Assembly: GCF_000712595.1 (NCBI RefSeq)
Contig: NZ_JOTN01000016.1
Span: 46,371-110,370 of the forward strand
Origin: Bacillus manliponensis
GTDB lineage: Bacteria > Bacillota > Bacilli > Bacillales > Bacillaceae_G
Length of the DNA: 64,000 nt
Reading direction: 5' to 3'
The position numbers and the translations under genes are program-made. Below, one piece after another: positions 62,016 to 64,000 of the stretch. How positions within the stretch are numbered: position 1 is the first letter of the stretch; the number at the start of each line of letters is the position of its first letter. The notes under the pieces are model-generated. The model worked only from the letters and a program-made list of their open reading frames with translations, was not told the DNA's origin and did not search any database.

Positions 62016-63767
62016 ATGAAAAAAATTATCAATAAACCTGAAACACTTGTTATGGAGATGTGTAATGGAATGGTAATGGCACATCCGGAACTAGAGTTTT
62101 TAAAAAAGTATAAAGTAATTAAGAAAAAAGAAATGAACGAAAATAAGGTAACTTTAATTAGCGGTGGCGGTAGTGGACATGAACCGGCGCATGCGGGCTT
62201 AGTAGGAAAAGGGATGCTCGATGCTGCCGTATGTGGAGATGTGTTTGCTTCTCCTTCGCAAATCCAGGTATACCAAGCAATTAAAGCAACAGCTAGTAAA
62301 AAGGGGACACTGCTCATTATTAAAAACTACAGTGGAGATATTATGAACTTTAAAAATGGAGCTCATTTAGCTAGTGAGGATGGTATTACAGTCGAATACG
62401 TTCGCGTAGATGATGATATAGCAGTAGAAGACAGCCTTTATACAGTAGGGCGCCGTGGCGTTGCAGGAGTTGTGCTTGTACATAAAATAGCTGGTGCAGC
62501 AGCAGAAGAGGGTATGGATTTACTTCAAGTGAAAGCAGTAGCGGAAAAAGCAGCCGCAAATGTCCGAACAATTGGTCTAGCGCTTACTTCTTGCACAGTT
62601 CCTGCTAGCGGCTCACCTACTTTTAAACTTAGTGAAGACGAAATGGAATATGGCGTTGGTATTCACGGTGAACCAGGAAGAAAACGAGAAAAAATTGCAA
62701 CTGCTGATGAATTGGCTTTACGCATGACAAATGACCTCGTAAAGGATTTAGCGTTAGATGGAAATGATGAAATTGCTGTTCTAGTAAATGGCTTTGGTGG
62801 TACACCACTTCAAGAGCTTTACTTATATAACAACGCGGTTATTAGGGAATTAAGTAAAAGAAAGATACGAGTAAACAGAACGTTTGTCGGGAATTACATG
62901 ACGAGTATTGATATGGCTGGAATTTCTTTAACAGTAATGAAACTCGATGATGAACTGAAAACATTGTTATCGAAAGAGTGCCATACACCTGCATTTAAAG
63001 TAGACGGACCAATTAAGAATGTAGAGTACATTGATATTGAAGATCACGAAGAAGAAAAAACAGTTTACTTTGAGAAGGAAACAGCGGAAGAGCATGCAAT
63101 CGTCAAGAATGAAGTTATCACATTAAATAACATGATTTATCTCGTAGATAAAATGAGCGAGGTTATTATTAAAAATGAAGTACCTTTCTGTGAATTAGAT
63201 ACTCATGCAGGAGATGGCGATTTTGGAATGAGTGTTGCGAAAGGGTTCAAACAATTAAAACGAGAATGGAATTCAATTTTAAATCAAGAACATTTAAATA
63301 TAGGAACATTTCTAGATGCATGTTCTATGATTATTATGGAACATTGCGGCGGAGCTTCTGGTCCGATTTGGGGCGGGGCTTTCCGAGCGGCAGGTAAGGC
63401 TGTAGAAGGAAAACAAGAGTTAACAGTGAAAGATTTTGCTGAAATGTTACAAGCTTCACTAAGCGGTATACAGTCCATCGGTGAACGATCTTTTGGCAGA
63501 GGAGCAGAAATCGGTGATAAAACGCTTGTGGATGCATTTGCACCTTGTGTAAATTCTTGGACAGAAAGTGCTGTAGATGGAGTAGACATTAAGACTGCTT
63601 TTGAAAAAGGAGCAGTAGCAGCGGTTCAAGGAGCAGAATATACAAAAGAAATCGTTGCTCGAATGGGCCGCGCTGGTACAGTTGGTGAAAGAAGTTTAGG
63701 TTATCCAGATGCAGGTGCATACGCATTAGGAGTTATCTTTACAGAGCTTTCTTCTAGCTTAAAATAA
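62016..63767 (+). CDS. ATP-type dihydroxyacetone kinase, fused DhaK-DhaL
   Basis: 583 residues. Residues 1-330 are a DhaK domain: SGGGSGHEPAHAG near 50, KNYSGDIMNFK near 107, and YGVGIHGEPGRKRE with the substrate-binding histidine at H217. Residues about 370-583 are a DhaL domain: LDTHAGDGDFGMS with the Mg-binding aspartates, HCGGASGPIWGGAFRAAG and ERSFGRGAEIGDKTLVDAF. The single-chain K-L order is that of ATP-dependent kinases (Citrobacter type), not the PTS type with DhaM. It phosphorylates dihydroxyacetone to DHAP. AAGGAGGAG precedes the ATG. It is preceded by the DhaS operator and a cre-like site. Confidence 0.93.
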   Translation: MKKIINKPETLVMEMCNGMVMAHPELEFLKKYKVIKKKEMNENKVTLISGGGSGHEPAHAGLVGKGMLDAAVCGDVFASPSQIQVYQAIKATASKKGTLLIIKNYSGDIMNFKNGAHLASEDGITVEYVRVDDDIAVEDSLYTVGRRGVAGVVLVHKIAGAAAEEGMDLLQVKAVAEKAAANVRTIGLALTSCTVPASGSPTFKLSEDEMEYGVGIHGEPGRKREKIATADELALRMTNDLVKDLALDGNDEIAVLVNGFGGTPLQELYLYNNAVIRELSKRKIRVNRTFVGNYMTSIDMAGISLTVMKLDDELKTLLSKECHTPAFKVDGPIKNVEYIDIEDHEEEKTVYFEKETAEEHAIVKNEVITLNNMIYLVDKMSEVIIKNEVPFCELDTHAGDGDFGMSVAKGFKQLKREWNSILNQEHLNIGTFLDACSMIIMEHCGGASGPIWGGAFRAAGKAVEGKQELTVKDFAEMLQASLSGIQSIGERSFGRGAEIGDKTLVDAFAPCVNSWTESAVDGVDIKTAFEKGAVAAVQGAEYTKEIVARMGRAGTVGERSLGYPDAGAYALGVIFTELSSSLK

Positions 63768-63780
63768 TAGTATTGTTTTT

Positions 63781-63826
63781 AAAACGTTATCTTTCCTAGT
63801 ATATGTTAGAAAGATAACGTTTTTTG
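63781..63826 (+). terminator. Rho-independent terminator of the Dha kinase gene
   Basis: AAAACGTTATCTTTC / GAAAGATAACGTTTT stem around a 13-nt loop, then T-run. Confidence 0.93.
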
Positions 63827-63987
63827 TTTTATTCTACATTTATATATTGTAAAACTCTTACTTATAATATTTGTTACGTGATTTGGCTTTATTGCTATAT
63901 AGACTCAAAACTTCTTTTTTCATAGTATATGATGTATATTAAATCAACTCTTATCACATATTGAATATCAGTAAGGGAGGAATACTT

Positions 63988-64000
63988 ATGGGTCAACATC
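63988..64000 (+). CDS. start of a further gene, cut by the window edge
   Basis: ATG at 63988 with AAGGGAGG (63973-63980) 7 nt upstream opens MGQH and runs off the window. The spacing after a terminator suggests a separate transcription unit. Nothing can be said about its function. Confidence 0.4.

Noticed and set aside
1-64000. CRISPR arrays, tRNA or rRNA genes, prophage genes, replication origin
   Set aside because: No regularly spaced repeats, no tRNA-like TTCGA arm with acceptor stem, no rRNA motifs and no phage structural genes or integrase were seen.

Overview
The window is about 64 kb of low-GC Firmicute chromosome and almost certainly comes from the Bacillus cereus group. The reasons are AT-rich intergenic DNA, strong GGAGG-type ribosome binding sites, many TTG/GTG starts, a sleB-ypeB spore-germination operon, a kynU-kynB-kynA operon, and at least ten copies or remnants of a short TTTAT-flanked repeat that I recognise as the group-specific bcr1 element. 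I found no rRNA, tRNA, CRISPR array, prophage or replication origin. The DNA looks like ordinary chromosome with small-scale decay: one IS3 remnant, five damaged genes and repeat insertions.

Layout. 0-8.2 kb: a leucine/branched-acid catabolism (liu/yng-type) operon with acyl-CoA dehydrogenase, biotin carboxylase, separate biotin carrier, HMG-CoA lyase, enoyl-CoA hydratase, carboxyltransferase and, after a bcr1 insertion, an acetoacetyl/acetyl-CoA synthetase-like enzyme. 8.5-14.3 kb: methyltransferase-Nudix-DUF3139 operon, His-rich YmaF protein, duplicated DUF2935 protein, DUF3995 membrane protein, a winged-helix regulator and a uridine-kinase-like/DUF4440 fusion. 14.5-19.2 kb: TetR regulator divergent from an ABC exporter, then an MFS exporter behind a long palindrome. 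19.3-24.6 kb: small operons including an APH(6)-type kinase, NAD(P)-binding protein, PP2C phosphatase, PH-like proteins, metallophosphoesterase and DUF4181. 24.7-28.9 kb: second metallophosphoesterase, a frameshifted DUF4181 paralogue, DUF5391, SDR and Nudix genes. 28.9-31.7 kb: tryptophan-to-anthranilate operon. 31.8-38.7 kb: membrane proteins, then a TetR regulator with two identical operators, the second of which precedes a deleted MFS gene, an FtsX-like permease and an ATPase. 39-45.3 kb: amino acid permease, PPOX flavoprotein, secreted pullulanase with a cre site, secreted hydrolase. 45.4-47.3 kb: IS3 remnant, trhO and a gene-poor 0.6 kb. 47.3-52.6 kb: serine hydrolase, DUF3889 protein, sleB-ypeB-yhcN-type lipoprotein operon, GNAT, DUF1801. 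52.8-57.5 kb: DUF418 protein, MFS exporter, a small membrane gene split by bcr1, and a family I.5-type lipase behind an unusual leader. 57.8-60 kb: GntR-ABC operon. 60-64 kb: DhaQ/DhaS-type regulators divergent from a fused DhaK-DhaL dihydroxyacetone kinase.

The most interesting signals are structural rather than new protein families. The bcr1 copies show compensatory changes in two stems, internally deleted derivatives with intact ends, and one insertion whose precise removal restores an open reading frame. Several regulatory architectures also stand out: twin TetR operators, a 17-nt-arm palindrome, a DhaS-like operator with a nearby cre-like site, and a lipase leader with promoter, terminator-like hairpin and 12-codon ORF. 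Starts given below were often moved inside the longest open frame to fit the ribosome binding site. Family names come from recognising sequence and motifs by eye, not from a database search.
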